Shown: positions 8,802 through 17,612, counted from the first letter of the stretch. The stretch is DNA of 64,000 nt from Streptomyces violens (GCF_000717745.1 NZ_JOBH01000011.1:186001-250000); one strand, 5' to 3'. The notes: generated by a model not told the origin, from the sequence alone. Program-made: numbers and translations.

Positions 8802-10445
8802 TCAGCCGACGGAGACCGCCGACCAGGCCGCCGCCACCGCGTTCTGCTCGGCGCTGCCCGCGCCGTACAGGTCCTTCGCCGCGTTCAGCGTGGCCGTGCG
8901 GGCCGCGGCGTAGTTGGTCCCGGACGTCATGTAGACCGTCAGCGCCCGGTACCAGATCTTGCCGACCTTGTCCTTGCCGATGCCCTGCACCGTACTGCCG
9001 TCGCAGGTGGGGGAGTTGTGGGTGACCCCGCCGATGACCTTCTGGCCGCTGCCCTCGGCGAGCAGATACGCGAAGTGGTTGGCGACCCCGGACGAGTAGT
9101 GCACGTCGAGGTCCTTCACCTTGGAGTTCCAGCAGTCCGCGGACTTCGTGTCCTTGGACGGCTTGTCCATGTAGCGCAGCGCGGCCTGCCCGAAGTCCGG
9201 GCGGACGATCTTCTCTCCGATGAGGTAGTCACCGGGGTCGCTCGCGTTCTTCGCGGAGAACTCCACGAAGGTGCCGAAGATGTCGGAGGTCGCCTCGTTG
9301 AGGCCGCCGGACTCGCCGGAGTAGGTGAGGTTCGCGGTGGCCGCGGTGACGCCGTGGGACATCTCGTGCCCGGCGACGTCGAGCGAGACCAGCGGCCCGA
9401 AGACCTTGCCGTCGCCGTCCCCGTACGTCATGCAGAAGCAGCTGTCGTCCCAGAAGGCGTTGTTGTAGCCGCTGCCGTAGTGCACGCGGTTGTACGAGCC
9501 CTTGCCGTCCCCGGCGATGCCGTTCCTGCCGTGCACGTTCTTGAAGTAGTCCCAGGTGGTGTCCGTGCCGTACTGGGCGTCCACCGCGGCCGAGGCGCGG
9601 TCGGCGGTGGTGCCGCTGCCCCAGTGGTTGTCCGCGTCGGTGAAGAGGGCGGCGGGGGCGCGGCCCCAGCAGATGCCGAGGATGCAGGAGTCCGTCTTGT
9701 TCTGCGCGTCCCCGGTGTAAGTCCCGCCGCGGGTGGCGTCCTTGAGCTGGTACGAGCTGCCGGACTGCGTGGTCTCCAGCGGCACGGTCCCGCCGTACAG
9801 CGACTTGCCGTCGCCGGTCACGGTCTCCAGCCGGTCCCAGGAGTCGATCGCCTTGCCGGTACGGGCGTTGGTGAGCACGACGTGTGCCGCGGGGTTGCCC
9901 CGCTCGTCCTGGCCGGCGGCGGTGGTCCGCCAGGCGAGCTGCGGGGCGCCGTGCAGCGCGTCGATGACCAGCAGCGGCTTGGCGGCGACCTTGCTCAGCG
10001 CGGTACCGGAGTTGGCGGCGCGCAGCGCCGAGGTGCCCAGCCCCGCGGCCTTCGTCGCGCTGATCAGGGGCTTGACGGTGGGGACGGCGAGGTCGCTGCG
10101 GGTGGCCCGGGAGGCGCCGCGGTAGTCGCCGTCGGGGGAGAGGTGGACGACCAGGTCGCCGCCGAGTACGGGGATGCCGCTGAAGGTCCGGTCGTAGCGG
10201 ACGTGCCGGCTGCCGTCGGAGTCGATGACGACGTCGCGTACGGAGGTGTCCTGGCCGGCGGTGACGGCGAGTTGGGTGGCGTGCGCGGCGAGCGCGGCGT
10301 CGGCGCTGCGGACGGCTTCGGCGCGGTCGGGGGCCGGCCGGGTGGTGGCGGTGGCAGGCAGGGTGGCGGCGACCAGAGCGGCCGCCGCCGTGGCTATGAC
10401 GCTGGTGGCGAGGCGCGTTCTCGATCTCATGGAACTCGATCTCAT
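8802..10445 (-). CDS. secreted M4 (thermolysin-like) neutral metalloprotease
   Basis: 547 residues. A signal peptide (MRSRTRLATSVIATAAAALV, ending near TLPATATT) is followed by a thermolysin-type propeptide (FTP/PepSY, about 40-200) and a catalytic domain. Zinc ligands are H360 and H364 in HEMSH, with E384 in GGLNEATSD exactly 20 residues after the second His, as in thermolysin. A downstream His is in DVHYSSGVANHFAYL. The chosen ATG at 10445 follows GAGGAG. It is one of two near-identical in-frame starts created by a short duplication (ATGAGATCGA repeated 15 bases apart). The promoter contains three iterated TTGTCATGG motifs. The role is extracellular protein degradation for nutrient supply, with autocatalytic propeptide removal expected for the family. 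Confidence 0.92.
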   Translation of the reverse strand: MRSSSMRSRTRLATSVIATAAAALVAATLPATATTRPAPDRAEAVRSADAALAAHATQLAVTAGQDTSVRDVVIDSDGSRHVRYDRTFSGIPVLGGDLVVHLSPDGDYRGASRATRSDLAVPTVKPLISATKAAGLGTSALRAANSGTALSKVAAKPLLVIDALHGAPQLAWRTTAAGQDERGNPAAHVVLTNARTGKAIDSWDRLETVTGDGKSLYGGTVPLETTQSGSSYQLKDATRGGTYTGDAQNKTDSCILGICWGRAPAALFTDADNHWGSGTTADRASAAVDAQYGTDTTWDYFKNVHGRNGIAGDGKGSYNRVHYGSGYNNAFWDDSCFCMTYGDGDGKVFGPLVSLDVAGHEMSHGVTAATANLTYSGESGGLNEATSDIFGTFVEFSAKNASDPGDYLIGEKIVRPDFGQAALRYMDKPSKDTKSADCWNSKVKDLDVHYSSGVANHFAYLLAEGSGQKVIGGVTHNSPTCDGSTVQGIGKDKVGKIWYRALTVYMTSGTNYAAARTATLNAAKDLYGAGSAEQNAVAAAWSAVSVG

Positions 10446-10513
10446 CGGACTCCTCGGGGGCGGCGGGGCAGCGGCCGGCACGTGTCCGGCGCGCTGAGGG
10501 CGAGTCACATTAA

Positions 10514-10560
10514 GCGTCCATGACAATGCACATGGGGCGTCCATGACAACGCCATGACAA
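10514..10560 (-). repeat. three iterated TTGTCATGG motifs upstream of the protease gene
   Basis: On the minus strand TTGTCATGGACGC occurs at 10549-10537 and 10526-10514, and TTGTCATGGC at 10560-10551. The spacing (23 and about 11 bases) and the position 70-115 bases upstream of the protease start suggest an activator or repressor site or overlapping -35 elements. The regulator is unknown. Confidence 0.5.
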
Positions 10561-10608
10561 CAGGCTGTCCATACCCTGCCCACGACGGGCACATGCCCGG
10601 CACCGGTC

Positions 10609-10865
10609 CTACGCGTCGTCCCCTTCCAGGACGTACCGCGCCGGCTGCATCGTCCGCTCCGACGGCACGACCTGCGCCACCTGCTCCGCGATCTCCTTGA
10701 CCCGCGGAGCGAGTTCCCCGATGCGCGCGTCGGGGAGGCGCACGGAGGGGACCTGTGGAGTACAGCGGGAAGCGCGCCCCCGGGTGCAGCTCGAAGCGGA
10801 GCGGCAGCGTCGACTGGAGATCGCCCCCGAGTCCGGTACCGCCCTGGCGGAACTGCCGGCGCGCG
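10609..10865 (-). pseudogene. remnant of an IclR-family regulator
   Basis: Two fragments in different frames read as pieces of an IclR effector domain. Upstream, about 10855-10750, the frame gives LPLRFELHPGARFPLYSTG, which resembles the LHPG..P.Y.TG.GRALL block. Downstream, to the TGA at 10609, the frame gives VPSVRLPDARIGELAPRVKE and ends MQPARYVLEGDDA, like an IclR C-terminus. Roughly 100 residues that should separate the blocks are missing, as is the whole N-terminal HTH. A deletion with frame change is the simplest reading. It is wedged between the protease promoter and the permease stop codon. Recognition rests on short stretches, so confidence is moderate. Confidence 0.5.
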
Positions 10866-10868
10866 GGC

Positions 10869-12191
10869 TCAGGCCCCGATGATGCGCAGCGCGCCCCACA
10901 GGGCCACCACCGCGAGGGACAGCGCGGCGGGCACCGTGATCAGGCCGAGTCGGGTGAAGTCCTTGAGCACCACATCCGTGTCGTGCGCGTGCAGGATGCG
11001 TCGCCACAGGAGTGTGGCCAGGGATCCCGCGTAGGTGAGGTTCGGTCCGATGTTGACGCCGAGCAGGACCGCGAGCACGGCGCCGGGGCCGCTCGGGGCG
11101 GTGAGCGGGATCAGGACGAGTACCGCGGGCAGGTTGTTGATCACGTTGGCGAGTACGGCGGCCAGTGCGGCGACGCCGAGCAGTGCGGGCAGCGACGTGC
11201 TGTCGGGGACCAGACGGCCGAGCGCGTCGGCGAGCCCGTTGTCGACCACCGCGCGCACGACGATGCCGAGCGACAGCACGAAGGCGAGGAACGGCAGCGA
11301 GAGCGATCCCAGGACGGCGCGGACGGTGGTGCGGCGGCGGGCGAGCGTGCGGGCCGCGAGGACCAGCGCGCCGGCCGCCGCCGCCCACGCCGGGTCGATG
11401 CCGAGCGCGGAGGCGAGCACGAAACCGGCCAGCGTGCAGGCGACGGTGATCAGCGCGAACACGGGTACGGACGGGGGCTCCGCGGCTGCCGGCGGCATGG
11501 CGCCCGCATCCAGGTCGGCGGCGAAGTAACGGCGGAAGACCACGTACTCGGTACCGATGGCGACCAGCCACGGCAGCACCATCAGCGCGGCGAACCGGGT
11601 GAAGCTCAGCCCGCTCGCCGTGAAGGCGAGCAGGTTCGTGAGGTTGGAGACCGGGAGGAGGAGCGAGGCGGTGTTCGAGAGGTGCGTGCAGGCGTAGACG
11701 TGCGGGCGCGCGCGGGCGCCCAGCCGGGCGGCGGTGGCGAAGACGACGGGGGTGAGCAGTACGACGGTGGCGTCCAGGCTCAGTACCGCGGTGATCGCCG
11801 AGGCCAGGCCGAAGACGGCGGTCAGCAGCCGCCGGGGACTGCCCGCCGCCGCCCGCGCCATCCAGGCGCCGCACGCCTCGAAGAGCCCTTCGTCGGCGCA
11901 CAGCCGAGCCAGCACCAGTACGGCCGCGAGGAAGCCGATCACGGGGCCGAGCCGCGCGGCCTCCTCGCGCGCGTGCGCCAGCGGGATCGCCCCGGTCGCG
12001 AGGACGATGCCGGCGGCCGGTACCGCGACGGCCGCCTCCGGCAGCCGGAACGGCCGTACGACCGCGCAGACGAGTACGACGACGAGCAGTGCCGCGGAGA
12101 GCGCTTCCGCGAAGGGGGTGTTCAGAGTCGGTCCTTTCCGGTCCGCAAGGGTCGGACAAATGTCGCAGAGTATGCGCTGGCCAGGCGTCAT
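10869..12191 (-). CDS. ArsB/NhaD (ion transporter superfamily) permease
   Basis: 440 residues from the ATG at 12191, with about eleven hydrophobic helices. It has the inverted-repeat architecture of the ArsB/NhaD/SLC13 superfamily. A first half contains LSLDATVVLLTPVVFATAAR and SNTASLLLPVSNLTNLLAF; a second half contains NVINNLPAVLVLIPL and GVNIGPNLTYAGSLATLLW. The paired N-x-P/T-x-N reentrant signatures suit anion (arsenite, dicarboxylate) or Na+/H+ antiport; the substrate is not evident and no arsR/arsC is nearby. The N-terminus is uncertain. No ribosome site precedes 12191, but GAAAGGA at 12138-12132 is well placed for an in-frame CTG at 12125 (418 residues). Confidence 0.75.
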   Translation of the reverse strand: MTPGQRILCDICPTLADRKGPTLNTPFAEALSAALLVVVLVCAVVRPFRLPEAAVAVPAAGIVLATGAIPLAHAREEAARLGPVIGFLAAVLVLARLCADEGLFEACGAWMARAAAGSPRRLLTAVFGLASAITAVLSLDATVVLLTPVVFATAARLGARARPHVYACTHLSNTASLLLPVSNLTNLLAFTASGLSFTRFAALMVLPWLVAIGTEYVVFRRYFAADLDAGAMPPAAAEPPSVPVFALITVACTLAGFVLASALGIDPAWAAAAGALVLAARTLARRRTTVRAVLGSLSLPFLAFVLSLGIVVRAVVDNGLADALGRLVPDSTSLPALLGVAALAAVLANVINNLPAVLVLIPLTAPSGPGAVLAVLLGVNIGPNLTYAGSLATLLWRRILHAHDTDVVLKDFTRLGLITVPAALSLAVVALWGALRIIGA

Positions 12192-12319
12192 GGTGCAGGA
12201 TGGGGGCAACGGGTGACGCCGAACGCGTGTCATGCCCCGTCAGGTTTGTATGTATATCCCTAGAATTGCTCGATGCAGATACCGCAGCTGCCCAGCGCCC
12301 TTGCGAGCGAGGTGATCCG

Positions 12320-12709
12320 GTGACCCGCCCCGACGCCACCGACGAACAGTGGGAGGGCCTCGCTGAGGTCGTCCCGCTGCGCGGCGGCCGCGAGTGGCCC
12401 TCGTGGCCCGACCACCGAGCCCTGCCCGACGACGAACCGAGCGAGGCGTCCCGCCGGTTCATCGTCATCCGCGTCCAGACCTTCGCCGACGCCCGCGAGG
12501 TCGCCGAGCACCTCATGGCCCAAGTGCCCGTGCTGCTCGACCTGAGCAGCGCCGACACGGATGTGGCCAAGCGCATCCTCGACTTCTCCAGCGGCGTCGT
12601 CTTCGGCATCGGCAGCGGTATGCACCGCGTCGACACCAACGTCTTCCTGCTCGCCCCGATCGGCACGGAGGTCGACGAACCGCGGGCCGGGGCGGCGCCG
12701 CGCCCGTAG
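12320..12709 (+). CDS. SepF-like cell-division protein (paralogue)
   Basis: 129 residues. The core VIRVQTFADAREVAEHLMAQ, VPVLLDLSSADTDVAKRILD and FSSGVVFGIGSGMHRVDTN matches the SepF domain that anchors and bundles FtsZ at the membrane. The N-terminal amphipathic helix of canonical SepF is not obvious. The GTG start at 12320 has GAGG seven bases upstream. Streptomyces encodes a true SepF in the division/cell-wall cluster plus SepF-like paralogues, and this isolated copy is one of the latter by context (next to a permease and an ATPase). A -10-like TAGAAT lies at 12261-12266 without a good -35. Confidence 0.8.
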   Translation: MTRPDATDEQWEGLAEVVPLRGGREWPSWPDHRALPDDEPSEASRRFIVIRVQTFADAREVAEHLMAQVPVLLDLSSADTDVAKRILDFSSGVVFGIGSGMHRVDTNVFLLAPIGTEVDEPRAGAAPRP

Positions 12710-12793
12710 GCGCAGCGCCGGCGTCCCCCATTCGTAGGAACGGCCGTCCGGCGTAACGGTTCTCCGGCGACCCGGCTCTCTAGCGTTCCCGGC

Positions 12794-14185
12794 ATGGACC
12801 CCTGGAGCGGTACGGACGATGCGACGCCGGAGACTATGGCCGTGGGCGCGGCCCAGAGCGTCGAAGTGAGCGGCTCGCCCCACCCGGCCGAGGCGAGCGG
12901 GCCGACCCGCCCCCTCGTCACCGAGCTGCGCCTCTCCGCCTTCAAGTCGCACCGCGGCGCGACGTACCCGCTCGGGCCCCTCACGCTGCTCGCCGGGCCG
13001 AGCGGCAGCGGCAAGTCGAGCGTGCTGCAGGCGTACGGGCTGCTCGTCCGGCTCGGCGCCGGCGAGCCGCTGGACCGGGCGCTCGCCGCCGTACCGGGCG
13101 GCGCCGCGGCCTGCGTACCGGAGTGGGCCGCGCCGGACGCGCAGGGGCGGCGCGGCTTCCGCCTCGGCTGCACGGTCGACGGACCGGCCGGCCCGACCCG
13201 CCTCGACCTCGCCGTACAGACGGAACCGGAGCTGCGGATCGCCGGCGAACGGCTCACCGGCGGCGGACGGACGCTGTTCACCACCGCGCTCACCGACCCC
13301 GGCCGCCGCACGGTCCAGGCCGCGTGGCACACCGCCGGTGCCACACCCGTCACCCGCGCGCCGCTCCCCGACGACCGGCTGGGCACCGCACTGCTGCCGC
13401 TGCGCGTCGCGGGCACGACAGCGGGCCAGCGCCTGGTGCTGGCCGCCGCCGAACAAACCCTGATCGCCCTGCGCTCCTCCTTCCTCTGCGACCCGCGCCC
13501 CGAGGCGGTACGTGCGGTGGCCCGGGGCGCAGGCTCCGTGACGGGCACACCTTCAGGCGCGTCGGGCACTTCGAGTACGTCTTCGGGCGCGTCGGGCACT
13601 TCGGGTGCGTCTTCGGGTGCGCGCGTGGCTCAGCGGGCGGGCGTGGTGGACGCCCCCGAAGGCGCACGGCTGCGGTCGGACTGCGGCAATCTCGCCGCCG
13701 TACTGGAGCGCACCAGCCGGGAGTGCACCACCCGCCACGCGGCGCTCGTCGACGCGGTACGCGCCGGCTGCCCGGGCCCGGTACAGGGGCTCCGCGCGGA
13801 GCCCGGCGTACGGCGGGACGCGGGCCGGGCGGGCGACGTGCCGGCGGTCCGGGCCGTGCTGGAGCGGGGCGGCGCGCGCGGGGCGCTGCCCGTGGACTGG
13901 CTGGGCGACGGTGAACTGCGCTATCTCGCGCTGGCGCTGGTGCTGCTGACCGGCCCCGGCGTGCTGGCCGTCGACCCGGTGACCGAGGTGCTGCCGGCCC
14001 GTCAGGTGCTGACCGTGGTGGTGGACGGGCTGGACCGCTGCCTGGACGGGCGGCAGTCGGCCGAGCTGTTCGCGCTGGCCGTACGGATGGCGGCGCGCGG
14101 CCACGTCCGGCTGCTGGGGACGGTCACGGACGCCTCGGCCGCCGCCCGGCTGCCGGAGGTCGGGGTGCTACACCTGGGGGCATGA
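12794..14185 (+). CDS. AAA-type (RecF/SMC-like) ATPase
   Basis: 463 residues. After a 40-residue variable tail, ELRLSAFKSHRGATYPLGPL leads to a Walker A loop, GPSGSGKSS (68-76). This is the arrangement of RecF/OLD-type AAA_21/AAA_15 ATPases. A Walker B-like strand VLTVVVDGLD lies near the C-terminus, followed by MAARGHVRLLGTVTDAS. Residues about 255-277 are a low-complexity Gly/Ser/Ala/Thr linker encoded by a 30-bp duplication (13556-13615). No strong ribosome site precedes the ATG, so leaderless expression or another start is possible. The stop overlaps the MazG-like start (ATGA), so the two are probably coupled. The biological role is unknown. Confidence 0.65.
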   Translation: MDPWSGTDDATPETMAVGAAQSVEVSGSPHPAEASGPTRPLVTELRLSAFKSHRGATYPLGPLTLLAGPSGSGKSSVLQAYGLLVRLGAGEPLDRALAAVPGGAAACVPEWAAPDAQGRRGFRLGCTVDGPAGPTRLDLAVQTEPELRIAGERLTGGGRTLFTTALTDPGRRTVQAAWHTAGATPVTRAPLPDDRLGTALLPLRVAGTTAGQRLVLAAAEQTLIALRSSFLCDPRPEAVRAVARGAGSVTGTPSGASGTSSTSSGASGTSGASSGARVAQRAGVVDAPEGARLRSDCGNLAAVLERTSRECTTRHAALVDAVRAGCPGPVQGLRAEPGVRRDAGRAGDVPAVRAVLERGGARGALPVDWLGDGELRYLALALVLLTGPGVLAVDPVTEVLPARQVLTVVVDGLDRCLDGRQSAELFALAVRMAARGHVRLLGTVTDASAAARLPEVGVLHLGA

Positions 14186-14526
14186 GTGAAGATCTTCAGA
14201 CCTTGCAGCGCCGGCTGGCCGACTTCGCGGCGGCCCGGGACTGGCAGCAGTACCACACCCCGAAGAACCTCGCCGCGGCGCTCAGCGTCGAGGCGTCCGA
14301 ACTGGTCGAGATTTTCCAGTGGCTGACGCCGGAGCAGTCCGCCAAGATCATGACCGACCCGGCGGCCGCGGCGCGGGTCGAGGACGAAGTGGCGGATGTG
14401 CTGGCGTACTTGCTCCAGTTCTGCGGCGTCCTGGGCATCGACGCGGCGGCCGCGCTCGCCGCGAAGATCGAGCGCAATGAGGAACGATTCCCCGCGAATC
14501 GCCCCGGCCGTCACTCTCCGGAGTGA
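14182..14526 (+). CDS. MazG-like nucleotide pyrophosphohydrolase
   Basis: 114 residues, an all-alpha NTP pyrophosphohydrolase of the MazG/dCTPase (RS21-C6-like) group, which hydrolyses (d)NTPs to (d)NMP plus pyrophosphate for pool sanitation. The metal-binding E-x2-E and E-x2-D pairs are visible in VEASELVEIFQW and VEDEVADVLAYLL. The YHTPKNLAAAL lead-in is typical. It starts within the stop of the ATPase gene (ATGA), suggesting coupled translation. The stop codon lies in a small inverted repeat (TCACTC-TCCG-GAGTGA, 14511-14526) that could act as a weak terminator. Confidence 0.85.
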   Translation: MSEDLQTLQRRLADFAAARDWQQYHTPKNLAAALSVEASELVEIFQWLTPEQSAKIMTDPAAAARVEDEVADVLAYLLQFCGVLGIDAAAALAAKIERNEERFPANRPGRHSPE

Positions 14527-14549
14527 TGGATCTCGCAAACTCGCCTTAG

Positions 14550-14558
14550 TTGTCCACA
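14550..14558 (+). other. consensus DnaA box
   Basis: TTGTCCACA matches the Streptomyces DnaA-box consensus exactly. It is a single copy in the intergenic region before the unknown gene at 14658, so it is not an origin by itself; DnaA titration or regulation is possible. Confidence 0.4.
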
Positions 14559-14657
14559 GATTTGCGAATTACTCTAGCGCTTTCGGCGGTTCCAGTTCAC
14601 TCTGGGTAGTGGCAGGTGTGCGCAAGGCAGCGGACGAGGCAAGGGAAGGGGTCGTGC

Positions 14658-15125
14658 ATGGATGCGGTGCGGATCATCGCGGCCAGTCGGCACGGTCTGG
14701 CCCAGGCGCGGACGGTCCAGGACATCGTCATAGAGGCGTGGCAGGCGCAGGCCCTGGCGGAGGCGGTCGGCAGCCTCCTGGCGATATCGGGACCGTTCGA
14801 GGTGCGGGCCAAGGCGCGGAGGCTGGGCGAGGCGGGAGGCCGGTCGGGTGCAGCGGTGCTGTGTCCGGTGCCGAGATCGTACGGCCCCAGGGCGGCGCAG
14901 CTGTCCGAAGTCCAGGACAGCAAGCTCGCCTTGACGGACCTGTGCGGCCTGCTGGCCGAGGTCTGCGAGGCCCTGGTGAGCGTCGTCTGCGCGGCGGAGG
15001 AGGACGGCCTCTACTGGACCTGCGTGGAGGCAATGGACGCAGCCGACGAATCCCGCGACCGCGCCGCCGCGATCCTCAAGCAACTCCTGGTGCGTGACCG
15101 ACCCCACGACCGGGACATGGCCTGA
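14658..15125 (+). CDS. actinobacterial protein of unknown function (possibly DUF6099)
   Basis: 155 residues from the ATG at 14658, preceded by AAGGGAAGGGG; a longer reading from 14616 lacks a ribosome site. The N-terminus DAVRIIAASRHGLAQARTVQ followed by EAWQAQALAEAVGSLLAISG recalls a Streptomyces-conserved family (DUF6099, from memory). The protein is mainly helical, without signal peptide or membrane segments. It ends with a charged helix (ESRDRAAAILKQLL). It is followed by a G-rich leader and an LLM oxidoreductase on the same strand. Confidence 0.6.
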   Translation: MDAVRIIAASRHGLAQARTVQDIVIEAWQAQALAEAVGSLLAISGPFEVRAKARRLGEAGGRSGAAVLCPVPRSYGPRAAQLSEVQDSKLALTDLCGLLAEVCEALVSVVCAAEEDGLYWTCVEAMDAADESRDRAAAILKQLLVRDRPHDRDMA

Positions 15126-15173
15126 CGGGGAGTCCGAGCCTGAGGCGAACCGGCCCGGAGGAGAAGTTCGGCC

Positions 15174-15276
15174 GCGGCGGGTGGCGGGCGGCGGACGGCG
15201 GGCGGCGGGTTGGTGAGTGGTGGGTTGGTGGGTGGTGGTGCGGGGGGTGGGGGGAGGGGAGGGGGAAGATAGGGGG
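15174..15276 (+). other. G-tract-rich leader (potential G-quadruplex) before the LLM gene
   Basis: About 100 bases upstream of the ATG at 15277 contain more than ten runs of three or more G, including G6 and G5 runs, and almost no C in the last 70 bases. On the coding strand this could fold as a G-quadruplex that covers the ribosome site. Confidence 0.45.
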
Positions 15277-16200
15277 ATGGATCTGCGAATTTTTACTGAG
15301 CCGCAGCAGGGCGCCAGCTACGACACCCTCCTCACCGTCGCCAAGGCCACCGAGGACCTCGGCTTCGACGCGTTCTTCCGGTCGGATCACTATCTGCGGA
15401 TGGGCGCGGCGGACGGGCTGCCCGGGCCCACCGACGCCTGGATCACGCTCGCCGGTCTCGCCCGCGAGACGAAGCGCATCCGCCTCGGCACGCTGATGAC
15501 CGCCGGCACGTTCCGGCTGCCCGGCGTGCTCGCCATCCAGGTCGCGCAGGTGGACCAGATGTCCGGCGGCCGGGTCGAGCTGGGGCTGGGCGCGGGCTGG
15601 TTCGAGGAGGAGCACAAGGCGTACGGCATCCCGTTCCCCAAGGAGAAGTTCGCGCGGCTGGAGGAGCAGCTCGCGATCGTCACGGGGCTGTGGGAAACGC
15701 CGGTCGGCGAGGAGTTCTCGTACGACGGGACGTACTACCAGCTCGAGAAGTCCCCGGCGCTGCCGAAGCCCGCGCAGCGCAAGGTGCCGGTGCTGATCGG
15801 CGGGCACGGTGCGACGCGTACGCCGCGGCTGGCCGCGCGGTACGCCGACGAGTTCAACATCCCCTTCGCCTCCCTCGAGGACACCCAGCGGCAGTTCGGG
15901 CGGGTGCGGGCGGCGGCCGAGGCGATCGGCCGCAAGGGCGACGACCTGGTGTACTCCAACGCGCTGGTCGCCTGCGTGGGCAAGGACGACGCCGAGGTGG
16001 CGCGGCGCGCCGCGGCCATCGGGCGGGACGTGGCGGAGCTGAAGGCGAACGGCCTGGCGGGTTCGCCCGCCGAGGTGGTCGACAAGATCGGCCGGTACGC
16101 GGAGGCCGGGGCCTCCCGCTTCTACCTCCAGCTGCTGGACCTCGACGACCTGGACCACCTGGAGATCATCTCCTCGCAGGTACAGAGCCAGCTGAGCTGA
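15277..16200 (+). CDS. LLM-class F420-dependent oxidoreductase
   Basis: 307 residues, a luciferase-like TIM barrel. Family marks include [15 protein letters not shown] near the N-terminus, [20 protein letters not shown], the central [20 protein letters not shown] and [20 protein letters not shown]. Actinobacterial members mostly use coenzyme F420, and the substrate is not predictable. The ATG at 15277 ([10 protein letters not shown]) was chosen because the upstream frame is a G-run-encoded glycine/valine stretch. A hairpin at 16239-16261 follows. The gene lies just upstream of arginine deiminase with no visible functional link. Confidence 0.85.
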   Translation: MDLRIFTEPQQGASYDTLLTVAKATEDLGFDAFFRSDHYLRMGAADGLPGPTDAWITLAGLARETKRIRLGTLMTAGTFRLPGVLAIQVAQVDQMSGGRVELGLGAGWFEEEHKAYGIPFPKEKFARLEEQLAIVTGLWETPVGEEFSYDGTYYQLEKSPALPKPAQRKVPVLIGGHGATRTPRLAARYADEFNIPFASLEDTQRQFGRVRAAAEAIGRKGDDLVYSNALVACVGKDDAEVARRAAAIGRDVAELKANGLAGSPAEVVDKIGRYAEAGASRFYLQLLDLDDLDHLEIISSQVQSQLS

Positions 16201-16238
16201 TCGCCCGGCCGAGCGAGGGAGCTGCGCGGCGGGCCTCT

Positions 16239-16261
16239 GGCCCCTCGGGACCCCAGGGGCC
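16239..16261 (+). terminator. stem-loop after the LLM gene
   Basis: GGCCCCT (16239-16245) pairs with AGGGGCC (16255-16261), and flanking GCGGC/GCCGC can extend the stem. There is no U-run. It lies between the LLM stop and the arginine deiminase start. Confidence 0.45.
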
Positions 16262-16322
16262 GCGCCGCACCCACCTTCCCCGATACCGAGTGATCATCGT
16301 CGAATCCGGCCAGGATGGAGGG

Positions 16323-17549
16323 ATGGGATTCCATGTCGACTCAGAGGTCGGTCACCTCCGCCGGGTCATCCTGCACCGCCCCGACCTGGAGCTGAAGCGC
16401 CTCACCCCGTCCAACAAGGACGCACTGCTCTTCGACGACGTGCTGTGGGTGCGGCGCGCGCGGGCCGAGCACGACGCCTTCGCCGACACCCTGCGCGACC
16501 GCGGCGTCGAGGTACACCTCTTCGGGGATCTGCTGGCGGAGAGCCTGCGCATCCCGGAGGCGCGGGCGCTGGTGCTGGACCGGGTCTTCAACGAGAAGGA
16601 GTACGGGCCGCTGGCCACCGACCACCTCCGGACCGCGTTCGACGAGCTGCCGCTCGCGGAGCTGGTCGAGGCGCTGATCGGCGGGATGACCAAGCGGGAG
16701 TTCCTGGAACGCAACCCCGAGCCGACGTCGGTGCGGTTCCATGTGATGGATCTGGACGACTTCCTGCTGCCGCCGCTGCCGAACCATCTCTTCGCGCGGG
16801 ACACCTCGGCGTGGGTGTACGACGGGGTGTCGGTGAACGCGATGCGCTGGCCCGCACGGCAGCGCGAGACGGTCCATTACGAGGCGATCTACCGGTACCA
16901 CCCACTCTTCACGCACGAACGTTTCCACGTGTGGTCCGAGGGCCAGGCGGCGTATCCGTCCACGATCGAGGGCGGCGACGTGCTGGTGATCGGCAATGGC
17001 GCGGTGCTGATCGGGATGAGCGAGCGGACCACGCCGCAGGCGGTGGAGATGCTGGCCCGCGGGCTGTTCGCGGCCGGCTCCGCGGAGACGATCGTGGCGC
17101 TGGACATGCCCAAGCGGCGCGCTTTCATGCATCTGGACACGGTGATGACGATGGTGGACGGCGATACGTTCACGCAGTACGCGGGGCTGGGGATGCTGCG
17201 CTCGTACACGATCGAGCCGGGCGCGAGCGAGCAGGAGCTGAAGGTCACCGATCACCCGCCGGAGCACATGCACCGGGCGATCGCGGCGGCGCTCGGCCTG
17301 GACGGTGTGCGGGTGCTGACCGCGACGCAGGACGTGCACGCGGCGGAGCGCGAGCAGTGGGACGACGGCTGCAATGTGCTGGCGGTGGAGCCGGGGGTGG
17401 TGGTGGCGTACGAGCGAAACGTGACGACCAATACGTTTCTACGGAAGCGCGGGATCGAGGTGATCACGATCCCGGGGAGCGAGCTGGGGCGGGGCCGCGG
17501 CGGGCCGCGCTGCATGAGCTGTCCGGTGGAGCGGGACGGGATCGGGTGA
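16323..17549 (+). CDS. arcA: arginine deiminase (first copy)
   Basis: 408 residues, the usual arginine deiminase length. The enzyme hydrolyses L-arginine to citrulline and ammonia. Visible family blocks are [51 protein letters not shown], the substrate-loop [14 protein letters not shown], and [17 protein letters not shown] with the catalytic cysteine at C397. The ATG at 16323 has AGGA 7 bases upstream; an in-frame GTG at 16290 would add 11 residues without a ribosome site. It is followed by catabolic ornithine carbamoyltransferase and a basic-amino-acid-type permease, giving an ADI pathway locus. A second, divergent arginine deiminase lies at 40592-41854. Confidence 0.93.
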   Translation: MGFHVDSEVGHLRRVILHRPDLELKRLTPSNKDALLFDDVLWVRRARAEHDAFADTLRDRGVEVHLFGDLLAESLRIPEARALVLDRVFNEKEYGPLATDHLRTAFDELPLAELVEALIGGMTKREFLERNPEPTSVRFHVMDLDDFLLPPLPNHLFARDTSAWVYDGVSVNAMRWPARQRETVHYEAIYRYHPLFTHERFHVWSEGQAAYPSTIEGGDVLVIGNGAVLIGMSERTTPQAVEMLARGLFAAGSAETIVALDMPKRRAFMHLDTVMTMVDGDTFTQYAGLGMLRSYTIEPGASEQELKVTDHPPEHMHRAIAAALGLDGVRVLTATQDVHAAEREQWDDGCNVLAVEPGVVVAYERNVTTNTFLRKRGIEVITIPGSELGRGRGGPRCMSCPVERDGIG

Positions 17550-17612
17550 GACGGCGGGCGGTCCCGGCTCGGTCCCGTGGCTCGTGGCTTGCGGCCCGTG
17601 GCTTGCGGCTCA

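Noticed and set aside
10755..12263. Plus-strand frame of about 500 codons opposite the ArsB/NhaD-type permease
   Set aside because: Highly charged, repetitive, no domain; the minus-strand product has coherent transmembrane helices.
15690..16320. Long open frame upstream of and in frame with arginine deiminase
   Set aside because: It runs opposite-phase through the LLM gene and has no family features; the deiminase N-terminus ([10 protein letters not shown]) begins at 16323.
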